Shown: one piece after another, positions 10,701 to 22,700 of the stretch
Layout: every line of letters begins with the position of its first letter
How positions within the stretch are numbered: position 1 is the stretch's first letter
Assembly: GCA_020650975.1 (NCBI GenBank)
Contig: JAIPMN010037870.1
Location: forward strand, 1 to 28,045
DNA length: 28,045 nt
Direction: 5' to 3'
From: Apostichopus californicus
Taxonomy: Eukaryota; Echinodermata; Holothuroidea; Aspidochirotida; Stichopodidae
Translations under genes and position numbers: made by a program
The notes under the pieces: generated by a model
Database searches by the model: none
What the model saw: only the letters and a program-made list of their open reading frames with translations
What the model was told of the DNA's origin: nothing

Positions 10701-13700
10701 AACGAGTGTAAGAACAATGGTCTTCCTGTAATAGGCTTTATTATGCATGTCGTTTGGCCACACCATATACTACTAAATTATGTCTAACCTCATTTAACCC
10801 AGGAAACTTGGTTTAGCATTATAGTTGATAACTGCACATATTCTCAATAATTAAATGTTTCACATGAATTCTTTGTCATGAAGCTGTGTATAGCTCATAG
10901 TGCAGTAGCTGCACTATACGATTTAGTGTATCCACCAACCTTGAAAAGACTTCACAGTGCATAATGCATATGGAGTTTGATTCCACATTTGAGCTGCAGC
11001 ACATGTAGTTTAGCTGTGTTATTGACCATCTACATTGCCCAGAATAGAAGACACTTTAAGTAGTTATATGGCCATGATCACATTCCCACACAAACATGGG
11101 TTACAATGTAGTGTTTATTGGTTAAATTTGGAGAATAAAATGTTAAGCCCCGTGTTAAACTATAATACTAAGGTGGTGGCATCCTGAATCAATCTACATT
11201 AATCAGCCTGATACAGCTTCATGTATATATATAGAAGAATGTAGTATGAATAGTCTTAAAAATCAATCAAACCAATTGTCCCCGTTTAAAACTTTTAATT
11301 TATCTGAAATAAATATATAATACTGTAGTTAAAGGAACTCAGGTAAATCACAACCACATTATTCACACCTTCATATTAAAATAAATCCCTCCCTTAGAAT
11401 GTGTTGCTGTTTCAATGCTTCAATCTATTTTATAGTCTGCTACCACCAGTATATTGATTTTATTTTCTTTTTGTTGTCTTTTTGTTGTCTTTTTGTTGTA
11501 GAGTGACATCTTTACTTTTGATAACCTCCTGATGCACTCAAAGTCATTGATTGAGAAAGATGACTGTCAGAAGCTACTTGACTACCTTAAAGTTCCAGCT
11601 AAGGAATCAAAGGACATTATTGAAAGTGACACACCCTTTTCTTCTCTTGTCCACCATCTCAGAGAGGCAGGGAAGGTTTCTTTTGATGACATCAACGATT
11701 TAATGACAGCATGCTCTGAAAAAGGACTGAGTAAATTGGTGGCAGTATTGACTGTCTACCAACAAGCTCAAGGTATGTTTATGTCAGAGAAATTAACAAG
11801 TTAAATATGTTATGAATTGCAAAAAATGCAAATGTGTTGCCCCTTAAAGTAAAAAAATGCGATTTGATGTAATATACCATTGTATTAACTTAAGTTAATT
11901 AACCCATGGTTGATAGAAGAAGGATTCTCCATTAATAGCAACGTTTGATACAAATAATCTGATAAATAAGTTAGTTGGCAAGAAAACTTGTTCATTCAAT
12001 GTTAAGGTCTTGCATTAAAGTCAAATATTCCGTAAGTCTGTAACTTATGGGATATACTCAAAAGTTTCCATTTGAGGCATATTCAGACAAAATTGGTAAA
12101 ATTTGGAATTTCCTTTCCTTTGAAATTTTGTAATTTAATATCCTTGATATATTAGATTCATTGAAGGGGCTTGTCATGACTTTTTTCAATTGCTCAGAAG
12201 CAGGGCCAAAATCAACACCTAGGAAAGTGACAGATTTGCACGGTCACATCAAATAACATGCTAAAGTTGGACCAAAATGGGAACTCACTAAGTTATGGCA
12301 AGTTTGTCACAATATTTTCCTGGAAGTTTTTACTGCATCAATTATGAAGATATATTGGACTGTGTTTATTTACATAAATATATCTCTTGGGTGGAAGACA
12401 ATCCTTAACCATATTTGCATCTTATATATTTGTTTCAGATTCAAAGTTAACCAAGAAAGAACTAAAGGGTCAACTACAGGAATTAAAAGACAAAAGGCAG
12501 GAACTCTCTCACAAACTAAGTGAATCAGAAGATGAAAAACAACAGCTGACTGGAAGACTAAAGACAACAGAGGATGCATTAAAGGCTACAGAGGAAGAGA
12601 GACAACAGCTTACTGGAAGACTTAAAACAATAGAGGAAGAAAGACAACAGCTGACTGGAAAACTAAAGACAACAGAGGAGGAAAGACAGCAATTCAAAGA
12701 TACATTGGAGGCAACAGAGGAAGAAAGACAACAGCTGATTGGAAGCCTAAAGACAACAGAGGAGGAAAGACAGCAATTCAAAGATGCATTGAAGGCAACA
12801 GAGGAAGAAAGACAACAGCTGACTAGAACACTAAAGACAACAGAGGATGCATTAAAGGCTACAGAGGAAGAGAGACAACAGCTGACTGGAAGACTAAAGA
12901 CAACAGAGGAGGAAAGACAACACTTTGGAGATAGATTGAATACAACTGAAAACAAGCTGAAGACATTGAAAAATGTAATTAATTAATCTAATTGAATGTC
13001 TGTCCTTCAATGTGATAGGCCTAAATTCCTTCTTCTAGAACAGTAGTTCCACCATTCCTGGAACTTTCCTTTTGAAGGTTAGGTCACAAATTTCAGTACT
13101 AATTAAACTTGTGATTTTATCTGAGCAAGGTAGTAATTTGCAATATTGCCACACCCTCAAGTAAAAGTCAAAAGGTTATCATTTCAGCCTGCCTAAAATT
13201 AAGTGTGAAGAAATTTGTCAACTTGAATAATGTTTTCCCTTCAGACACAGGCTACTCCAATGTTGGTATAAACTTTAATTTGTGGCAAGTAACCACTTGG
13301 AGGTGCATTTCTTCTTGACTCATTTACTGTGTTGTTTACATGACAGGAGCATGAAGAGGCTAAATCAAGTCTGAGGGCTACAAAAGATGAACTTGTGAAG
13401 TCTCAACTGGAATATGCCAAAGAATCCATGGCTTTACAAGAGGTCCTGAAGCAGACTAGGGAAGCCTTGAATCAGCAACAATTGGTAAGTATGATTAAGT
13501 ATATAGTAAGTGTATTATGAATATAGAACAGTGTGTATCTGTAGCCAGTATACCATCAGTAGCAAAAGAAGTGTGTGTTTGTATAGTTAGCAAAATATTG
13601 TGACGAGACCATTACTGTGTTGAATTTATGATCAAACGTTCCACTCTTAAAGGCATTGAAGACTCGCCCCAAACCACGTGCGGCCATCTGAAAAAGTTAA

Positions 13701-16700
13701 CTTTCTGTTGCTTGCAAGTGACGTTTTGTTCGTGTCGCTACAAAATGCAGACAGTAATGAAACCTGATACCTTGTTATCTTTCGCTGGACCTGATATTTC
13801 CATCGCTGTATGGTTTATACACTGTGCTGTGGGTATAGACCGCAGCTGTATGTACTGACTGTACACTAGTGTCTAATTACCGACGGTAGCAAGCTGTGTG
13901 TGTATTTTCTGGGATCGATGGTGGTGTTTAACACTTCTATTACACCTCATTCGAAACTAGGTCAGATTACCGGCATTAGACGTTTCTTTTTGCGCGAGTC
14001 TTCACACCCTTTAAAGGTGTTACAAGTTAACAATATAATCTTAAGCTTTACAGAAATAGTTCAATGAGTTAAAAACAAATGTTCAAAGTTATGCTACATT
14101 TGATTACAAGTAGTGTGAAGTGAGTAATGAGTACATTCACCTATAGATGCTAAAATCAGTTGCTTTTATCAGCTTAAGACTTAATTGATGTAACTTGACA
14201 GGTGACAGACATGAACACTGAGGTTCTTTTTTATGTGTCAGTACACCATGTAACATATCTTTCCTATTTTGTTTATTTGCAGGCTTACTCCGCTTCTGTT
14301 ATGCAGGAAGAAACCCTTCTTGGAGAACGTGAAACTCTAGACATATCACAGGGATCAACTTTGGCAGGTAGGTAACAATGAAAAGATCATTGCTGCTGTT
14401 TGTAATAAATTTCCAGACATTATTGTGTTTCATTATGTAAAGTCTGTTTATCCTTACATAGTCCCATGTGCAGCTTTTCAAGTATGCGGAGGGGGGGGGG
14501 TGGGTGGTGACTTGAATCAATTTAAGTAGTGTAGGATGTATTGTCAAACTGTCAATTTTGTTAAGATATTAAAGTCAATTGAGCTCGCCAGAGGTGTAAA
14601 TAAATCAAGGAGTATCATGGAAACAGGTTAAATCTATTTGACCTTGCCGAAGGCAGAAGGAATCTATGCGATGGTGATGGTGATGGCGATGGCGTGTGTA
14701 TTATGTGTGTGTATGTGACATTTGTTTGTAAACGCTACGTAAACGTTTGTAAACGCTGTAAACATTTGTTTGTAAACTTCAGAAGGATAACTGGGGTACA
14801 TTTCATATTTGGTATGTAGGTTCCCTGTTATATAGAACTGGTTTTGGGTTGTTGTTGGTATTTGGTGAAAGGTAATTTACGTCAAATTCTGAAAGCATTG
14901 TTCGCACAATTACTCAAAAGTGAAAGTTTCAGGGAGTTCAAACTTGGTGAGCAGACGATCTGTAATGTATTTTGTGAATGTCAATGGTCATTTGAGGTCA
15001 ACAGAGGGAGACTAGAGTGACAATCTTGTAAACATGATATCTCACTGAAGGTAGCGTGTTCAATTCTTATATGTGGCTTATGGATTTCCTGTAATAAGTT
15101 AAGTAAAACCTATGTTTGTGGTGGAGGTGAAAGGTCATTTGGGGTCAATAGAGGGCAAATTGTGAATATATCAAAAGTGCTATATCTCCAGAACCATAAA
15201 ATGAGCTCATATATGCATGGTATGATAGCCTTGTGTATTGTATAGTTTGTACACAATTTCATGTAGGTCAGAAAGCATTTAAGGTCACCAGGTGTGAAAA
15301 CATGAACGCTATGTAAATATGATATTTCCAGATAGAAAACTGCAGTAGCTGGTAGATATGGCTATTGCTTCTCTATAATGAGCACAAACCCTATTGTTTT
15401 TGGTGGAGGGTACAGGTCATTTAGGTTCAGCAGAGGTTACATTCTGGAAATTATAAACATGACATCTTAATGCAGGCAGTTTAATCTGATGTCACTGTGA
15501 CATATGACTTTCCTATAATGAGTTCAAGAGCCCAGTAATTCTTTGTGAAGGTCAAAGATCAGGAAAGTGTAGAAACCTTAAAAGCACTATAGCTGGATAA
15601 TTTTGTTTTTCAAGAGAGACTTCTACTTCAAGTCAATGTTTTTTTAAGGCTAGCAGAATTTAATTTCTGAAAACCTTTCTTTCTAGTTAGGGATTTGGTC
15701 AGTAATAGGCTTTTGGTTTCAGCATGACATTTTGTGAAAGGACATGGTGTACAGGATAGCACATACCCGTCCGGTAGTCATGTGATCACTATTAATACAA
15801 ACAAGCTAACACATATAGGTATTGGTTGTATATTTGAAACAAATTTATAGCAATTTAACTAAGGTCATTTGGGAATCGATCATAGACGCATTTAACCTGG
15901 AGACTAGACAAGCTTGAGTATGTCAATTAGGAGAGTGTGAAAAATAAACATAATAACCATGGAGGGTCATGTGATGTGCTCCATTATAGCACTTAACTTC
16001 CATCCTACCCCTTGTATTCATGTATCCATTCTACAACTAATCATCGGATAACTGCCACAGACCTGGAAAAAACTTGGCAAACCCAGAATTTTAGCTAAGT
16101 GATGTACGTATCACTGTTTACCGCAATATTTCAATTGCCATGTTGCTAGTTCCTTGAAAGAGATTGGATTGCGTATGAAATACATTCAGCATATCAGGAC
16201 TGTACATGCATAGTGTAAATTGACATAGTAACAGACGATAGGATTCGCTGTTCCTTGGCAACATAAATCTAATTGCCTTACATTGCCTCACAAATGCAGA
16301 TCAAGCATTTACTGACACATTAAAAAATTAACATCGTATTCATTTTTCCTTCATTTCATTTATTTGTTTCTTCACAATATAAATACAGAGAAGTTAACTA
16401 AGTGACAAAACATATCAACAACAGGGAAAATTGTGAAAGAAAGCATTCCAAAAAATCCAGAGGGCTTGTCTAGTAGAGCGCTCCCATAAGTAAATAGAGA
16501 GAACAATACAAGAAAACAGTAACACTTATATCCACCCACACACCACACACCAACCCATCTAAACTATAGCAATAATGTCAATCGTACCGTAAATGTTTGT
16601 TGTAGTGGCGTTCTGTTGAATAAGAAACTGATTTCCAACTGACAAAGTGTGCTGGGGTCAACAAGCAAATAACATAAAGCATATCAACACCTCCAATGTC

Positions 16701-19700
16701 TTTCTTGTGAAATATGTAGTCAATAAAAGCCTTACCTAATTTCGCCTTATAATGTATCTACTTTCATGTCATTAAGTGAGGTAGATCACACCCTCGTAAA
16801 ATCTGAAGAGTATAATTATGAGTTTGAATAATATTTCAGTATCATGTTCATGTTAAGGCTGTTGCAATGTTTTAAAACAGTGACAGTTAAAGTTGCTACA
16901 CTGTTGTGTAGATGAGCAGTTACATCAACAGTACTGTAACCAGAGGGTAACCCCTCCCAGTGTTTACTTGCCTTAGATACATTATATATGCAGCACAAGA
17001 GTATTTACACACTTATTACCCTGTTATACTGGAGATGGAGAGCAGTATAAATCTAAACAGAGTCAGTACTTACACGGTTTGATGACAGAGAATCATGTGA
17101 CTTAATACCACAACGATAAAAGAAAGACAGATGAACATTGTTTATCGTCTGTAGTGTATTTTGAATGCTCAGTCTAACAACAAAGAGCTGACTTTGCAGT
17201 TTTGGTTTCGATGACAATCGTAACCTTTGTATTCATGATGGCGTGTGTGTGCGTGCGTGTGTTTGTGTGTGTGTGAGTGCGTTTGTGACGCCCAGCTTAT
17301 AAACACGATATCTCAAGAAGGGAAGATCAGACCAATTTTATATTTGATGTGTAGAAGAACCACATTAAGTGAAAGAAGCCTATTGTTTTTGGTGGAGTTC
17401 AAAGGTCATTTAGGGTCACCAGGGGTCAAATTGTGAAAACCTTGTAAACACGATATCTCAAGAAGGGAAGGTCGGATCAACTTCATACTTAGTGTGTATA
17501 AGTACCACATAAATTACAAAAATCTAGTGTTTTGGTGGAGTTAAAAGGTCATTTAGGGTCACCAGAGGTGAAATTGTGAAAACCATGTAAACACGATATC
17601 TCTAAAAGGGAAGGTCAGACTAACTTCATACTTGGTGTGTAGAAGTACCACATTTAGTAAAAGAAGCCTACTGTTTTTGTTTGAAGTCAAGGTCATTTGG
17701 GGTCACAAGGGTTCAACTTGTGAAAACCTTGTAACCACAATATCTCAAGAAGGTAAGCTTGGGAGGACCTCATATTTAGTGTGTAGAAGTACCACATTGA
17801 GTGAAAGAAGCCTATTGTTTTTGTTTGAAGTCAAAGGTCATTTGGGTTTATCAATTTGTGAAAACCTTGTAATCACGATATCTCAATACTGGAAGCTTGG
17901 GCCGACAATCTTATTTAGTGTGTAGAAGTACCACATTGAGTTAAAGAAGCCTAATGTTTTTGGTGGAGGTCAATAGGTTATTTGGGGTTATCAGAGGTCA
18001 AATTGTGAAACGCTTGTAAACATACGTCAGATAATCAGATTCATGAAGAAAACTGCTCATGTTAAATTATCGAAACCACAATGCATTTTTGCATTCTGGT
18101 TAATACTTAACCTGATCAGATCCATTTGATATTTTGAAATCTGCACCTTTGCTGACCCTAAATGACCTATGACATCCGCACATCTTGTACTCACTATAAG
18201 AAAGATGCAAAGTATGAGCTCTATGTGCTGTAACCTATCTTGGGATGTCATGTTTACAAATAATAGGTTTCTTGTACTCTTTATAGGGAAGCCACATAAC
18301 AAATATGAGAGCAAATAAAGTTTCCAATTTGGAGATATCGTATTTACAAGTATTTCAAATTTTGACCCCTGGTGACCTGAAATGAACTTTGACCTTCACC
18401 AAATTGTGCAAAAACTTTACACTAAATAAGGCAACCATACAATGTATACTGTATATGACCTCCATTGACGTTCTGGTTCTGAAGATACAGCATTTTGAGA
18501 TTTTCACATTTTACCCTCTGCGAACCCCAAATGACCTTAGACCTCCACCCAAAACAATACGGTTCTTGTACTCTTTATAGGGAAGTAACATTCAAATATT
18601 ACACAAGTTTTGACCCCTGGTGACCTTAAATGAACTCTGACATACATCTGATTGTGTAAAAACCTTTCATTACATACGGCTATCCTACCTTGGATGTATG
18701 AGCTCCTTTGATGTTCTGGTCCTGGAGAAACAGTGTTTTGTGATTTCCACGACTTTCCCTCTGCTGACCTTTGACCTTCACCCAAACAATAGGGTTCTTG
18801 CACTAATAATGGGGAAGCCACATGCCAAATATAAGAACTGCTAAGGTTCAAGTTACCCATCTTGAGATATCATGTTTACAAGTTAGGGCGTCATATACAC
18901 ATATACACACACAGCTGTGTTTTACATTCAGACCAAGGTCCTCTTTGTTTGTTCCATTGTTCTAATCCACGTACCCTAACTTTAATAATACCACATCACA
19001 ATAGAATTTGTGCAAAGACATAGTGATTCTTTTGAATTCATATCCGAGGACCTGGAATTTGTTTGATCAAGTCCTTATTCAGAATACAAAATAACAGCAC
19101 ATACACCCAAGCACATACACACACACATGTTTGTTTTACATTCAGACCGAGGACCCCATTGTTTTTTCCATTGTTCAAATCCACGTAGCCTAACCTTAAC
19201 AATACCCCATACAATAGAATTCTTCCGAGGACGTGGTGACTCTTTAGAAATCACAACCGAGGACCTGGAATTCTTTTGTTCAAGTCCTCGGTCAGAATAC
19301 AAAACAAACGCACACGCGTTCACGCATACACACACGCCAACTTGACTGTATAGGTTAATAGGAATTAAATTTATTCAGATTCCACAGAAATCATATCATT
19401 TTCCGTTATTGACCAGATTTAAAGAAATGTATTTTGTTTCTATATATAAATACATAGAAAACAATCTAACAATCAGGTGATAAATTGGAAAATGTGATCT
19501 CATCCATTATTTTATAATAGGTTTTATCAATTGGTTTGTTATGCTGAGTGAGATCCTGAACAATATTTGTGGTTACTTTTATTTATTTTTCAGCTGATTA
19601 CGGCAGATTAATGGTCAACGTTGCCCAAGATCTTACTCTAGACAGCACTCTGAAATTAGCAACTCTGTTCCGTCTACCACCAGCAGAAACTGATATGCTA

Positions 19701-22700
19701 CGCCGGGTTTCTCTGATAGAGACACCAGGAATCACTCTGATTAACTTCATGAAGACAAGAAACATCATCAATATGTATGATGTCACTAACCTACAGAAGG
19801 GTTTGGTTTATATTCAGCTAAACCGAACAAACGAATATCACTTAGCTCCATATCAGGCTAAAGTTGACCCCTTTCAGTTTGAAGAAAACCAATTACTGCA
19901 ACTGCTTGACTGGCCTGGTAAGAATGAATAAAATGATGTAATCAGAATAGATGAAACCAAAATACTACAGTACAAACTCTAGAAATGTGTGTGAGTCGGG
20001 TTAATGTTCGACTTTCAGGCAATTTGTTATTTTAAACTATTAATTATCACTGTGTATGTATGGTGAGAGTAATTACAAGCGGATATTTTGACCAATTATT
20101 TGTTTCCATTTGGTTAATTTCTTCATAGTAAAAGATTGAAAATCGAAAAGTGCTAAACAAATTAGGTCCCAAGGATTAGCCAATATTTCAAGGATCCATT
20201 TAAGCTGTCTGGTCAATCTCAGACATGATGCTAGATTCTTTGATACTCCTGTTGTCAAATTCTCTAACAAAATAAAGCTTGTATTACATATCTATTACAT
20301 TTTATATTATGATTACTTCAATAATACCTCTTTCATAAATCAATTGCTAGGCTTTTGTATTGTTGAAGAACTTTAGATTAGCAGGGAATGATTAAATTAT
20401 CCAGTATCACATAGAAAAATGATATGCAAAATGGGCAACTTGCCAAGATGCATAGCAGTTTTATTACATAGGAACCATAGTACTTATAGCAGACAAAACT
20501 CTATGCAGAATTTGAACACTAAATTATTCTCTGATTAGGGATAAATGAGGCTCAGTATTAAGGCAGATTTGGTTTTTAAACATAAAAGCTTCATTTAATG
20601 GTGTTTGTGTTTCCATTATTCTATTTTCAGTTGAAAATGTCAAATTTGACCCTGATCAGGAATCAACTCCATCACAAGGTTCTGATGAAAGAGAGGAAGA
20701 TCATGACCATTGTAACGAAGGTTTGATGGAGAAAGAAGAGAGAAGAGACCTACCAAAACAAAGAAAAGATTCACAAATACTTGAAATGAGGCACTATCAT
20801 TCATACATTGAACACAGGATCACGTATGAAGGTGGAACTATTAGCATCATGGGGGTACATCTGACTATTCCTGAAGACGCTTTATCCTTTGATCGTGTAA
20901 TTGCTGTTAAAGTGATCTATGATCCTGACATACACCTCCCTGGCAGTGCTCGTAGGGGCAGAATGACACCTCTGATAAAACTAGAGCCAGAAGGGCTTGC
21001 CCTCAACAAGCCAGCCCAGCTGACTATTCCTCACTCAGCTATAATCCCTGAGCCAGATCGACATGATGTTATCATCTTCACTGGTCTGAAAGATGAAGAC
21101 AATTTACAAGAAGGTAAAGATGGCAACCAATAAGCATTTTAAAATGCAATTGACTAATGTACCAGGAGAAGTACAATGAGTTATATGCTGCGAATCAGTT
21201 CTGTTGAATTCTAGATATATCTTATCTAATAGGCTCTTGATCTTTACTGTATTTAAGTTTACCAAATAATATACTTTATATAATATTACTTATTATAGGT
21301 GAAATAACTTGGACTGAAGAGAAATCTATTGATTGGAAGCTAGACCCGGAGAAGATCTGTCTTGACATAACCATCCTGAGCTACGTCTTTGTTAATTTAG
21401 TCAACCAAGAAACAGAACAGAAGCATATATTCCGTATTGTTCCATTTATTGATGGGATACTTGATGCCAAAGATGATGTCTTAATAACTGTTTGTTTCTG
21501 TAAGGACAGTGATGAAGAGTACAAGGTGAGGATAATCTCTTGTTACCATGGTGATATCTGTAGTAGCTTAGAGGTCAGTTCTGGTTTATATTGTGATTTG
21601 TAAGTCGAGTACTGGCAATGTTACTTTATTTGTTTAGTGACTTTTATCATGCTTCACTGGCAAATTATGAAGTGATTTTGTTAAAGGTGCATTTGTGTGA
21701 CATAATTTTGTTGATTCATCGTAGCACATCAAAAGGAAAATCTGAAATTTGAAATGAAAATATTTAAACTTGACGTTGACATAAAACATGTTTCTGTCAA
21801 AAGTGTTTGTGCTGAGATGAAACTGACAGTATCCCCATAGTAATAAAGGGAGAATGGTGATAGTCTTATAGAGGGCCGATGATGGTATTTTACTAATATT
21901 ATTTTTATTTCTTTGGTCAAAATTTCATTTTCTTACAAAATATGTGGTTCACCTCAAAAATATTCAGATGGCCTGAATTTTTATTGTGGCTCACAACAAG
22001 GATTAAGAGGGTGGAAGGATCCGAAGAAACAAGCAACATTGGTAATGTAAGCAAATCATGGAAACAAAGATGTTACTTGCTATAGCAGTATTGATCTCTC
22101 TGTACAGAGTGAAGGCACACAACAATTGTATAATCAACTCTCTGTGTGTTTCTTTGTAATTTAAATCTTCATGTTCTTATGGTTTTAATAGTTGCTGTTA
22201 GAGGACCACCATTCCAAACTATGTCTAGGAAATTATACAACTTTTCAAATTACCCGGACATTGAATGACGGCAGAGACCATGTATCTTACATTGATTTGA
22301 TCATGTCATCACCCGGTGATGGTTACCATCTGACGAAGGAAGAATCAACAAAGGTTTGTAATTGCCAATGCTATTAAAGTTTTTCTTTTAACATTACATG
22401 ACTTGTAATTAAGGATCGGTTACTTAAAGTGGATCAAATTATGTAGCAGTTAGAGTGTCGCCCTACAACTATGTGGTTTCTGGTTAAAAATCCCAGCAGG
22501 AACCACAATATAGGCAACCTTCTGCTGTGCAGTGTTGTTGAGCAGTATCTTGTGCTGGTTGGTATTCCTGGTTTGTGAATAAGGAAGTGAAGTTTGGTCC
22601 TATTTTTTTGTACAGTTTTGCGAATAGCTTCGTTCACCGTGGTTTTACTTTTGGTGTCTATAATTCACCTCCATTGGTATTTGAGGCAGTGTTCAAATAT

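Larger units (their letters stand above)
8920..11501 (+). other. Intron between propeller and DED1 exons
   Basis: Phase 0 on both sides (GTAAGT donor, TTGTAG acceptor). It contains a diverged tandem duplication (9181 to about 9600), a small foldback with flanking 10-bp direct repeats (10627-10668) and a repeated polypyrimidine tract at its 3' end. I saw no additional exon-like frame. Confidence 0.7.
14368..19593 (+). other. 5.2-kb repeat-filled intron between linker and DED2 exons
   Basis: Phase 1 on both sides (GTAGGT donor, TTTTTCAG acceptor). It contains a diverged forward satellite-like array (14640-15600), a GT-rich microsatellite (17243-17288), a forward array (17289-18030), a reverse array (18090-18880) and two 173-bp inverted-end elements (18919-19305). 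The stretch 15600-17230 holds no feature I can name. No exon-like frame was seen; open frames inside the arrays are repeat by-products. Confidence 0.7.

Noticed and set aside
12509..12955. 148-codon minus-strand open frame rich in Ser, Cys and Leu
   Set aside because: It is the antisense reading of the coiled-coil minisatellite; repeats in multiples of three keep both strands open.
17245..18860. Open frames with repeated peptides such as KGHLG and ISQEGK on both strands
   Set aside because: They are by-products of the ~140-bp satellite-like units, with divergent frames between copies and no domain.
19075..19345. Open frames on both strands over the 173-bp elements
   Set aside because: They follow the inverted-end repeats and the CA microsatellite; no transposase motif is present.
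22431..22510. A functional tRNA gene
   Set aside because: The A and B boxes are degenerate and no acceptor or anticodon stem can be paired.
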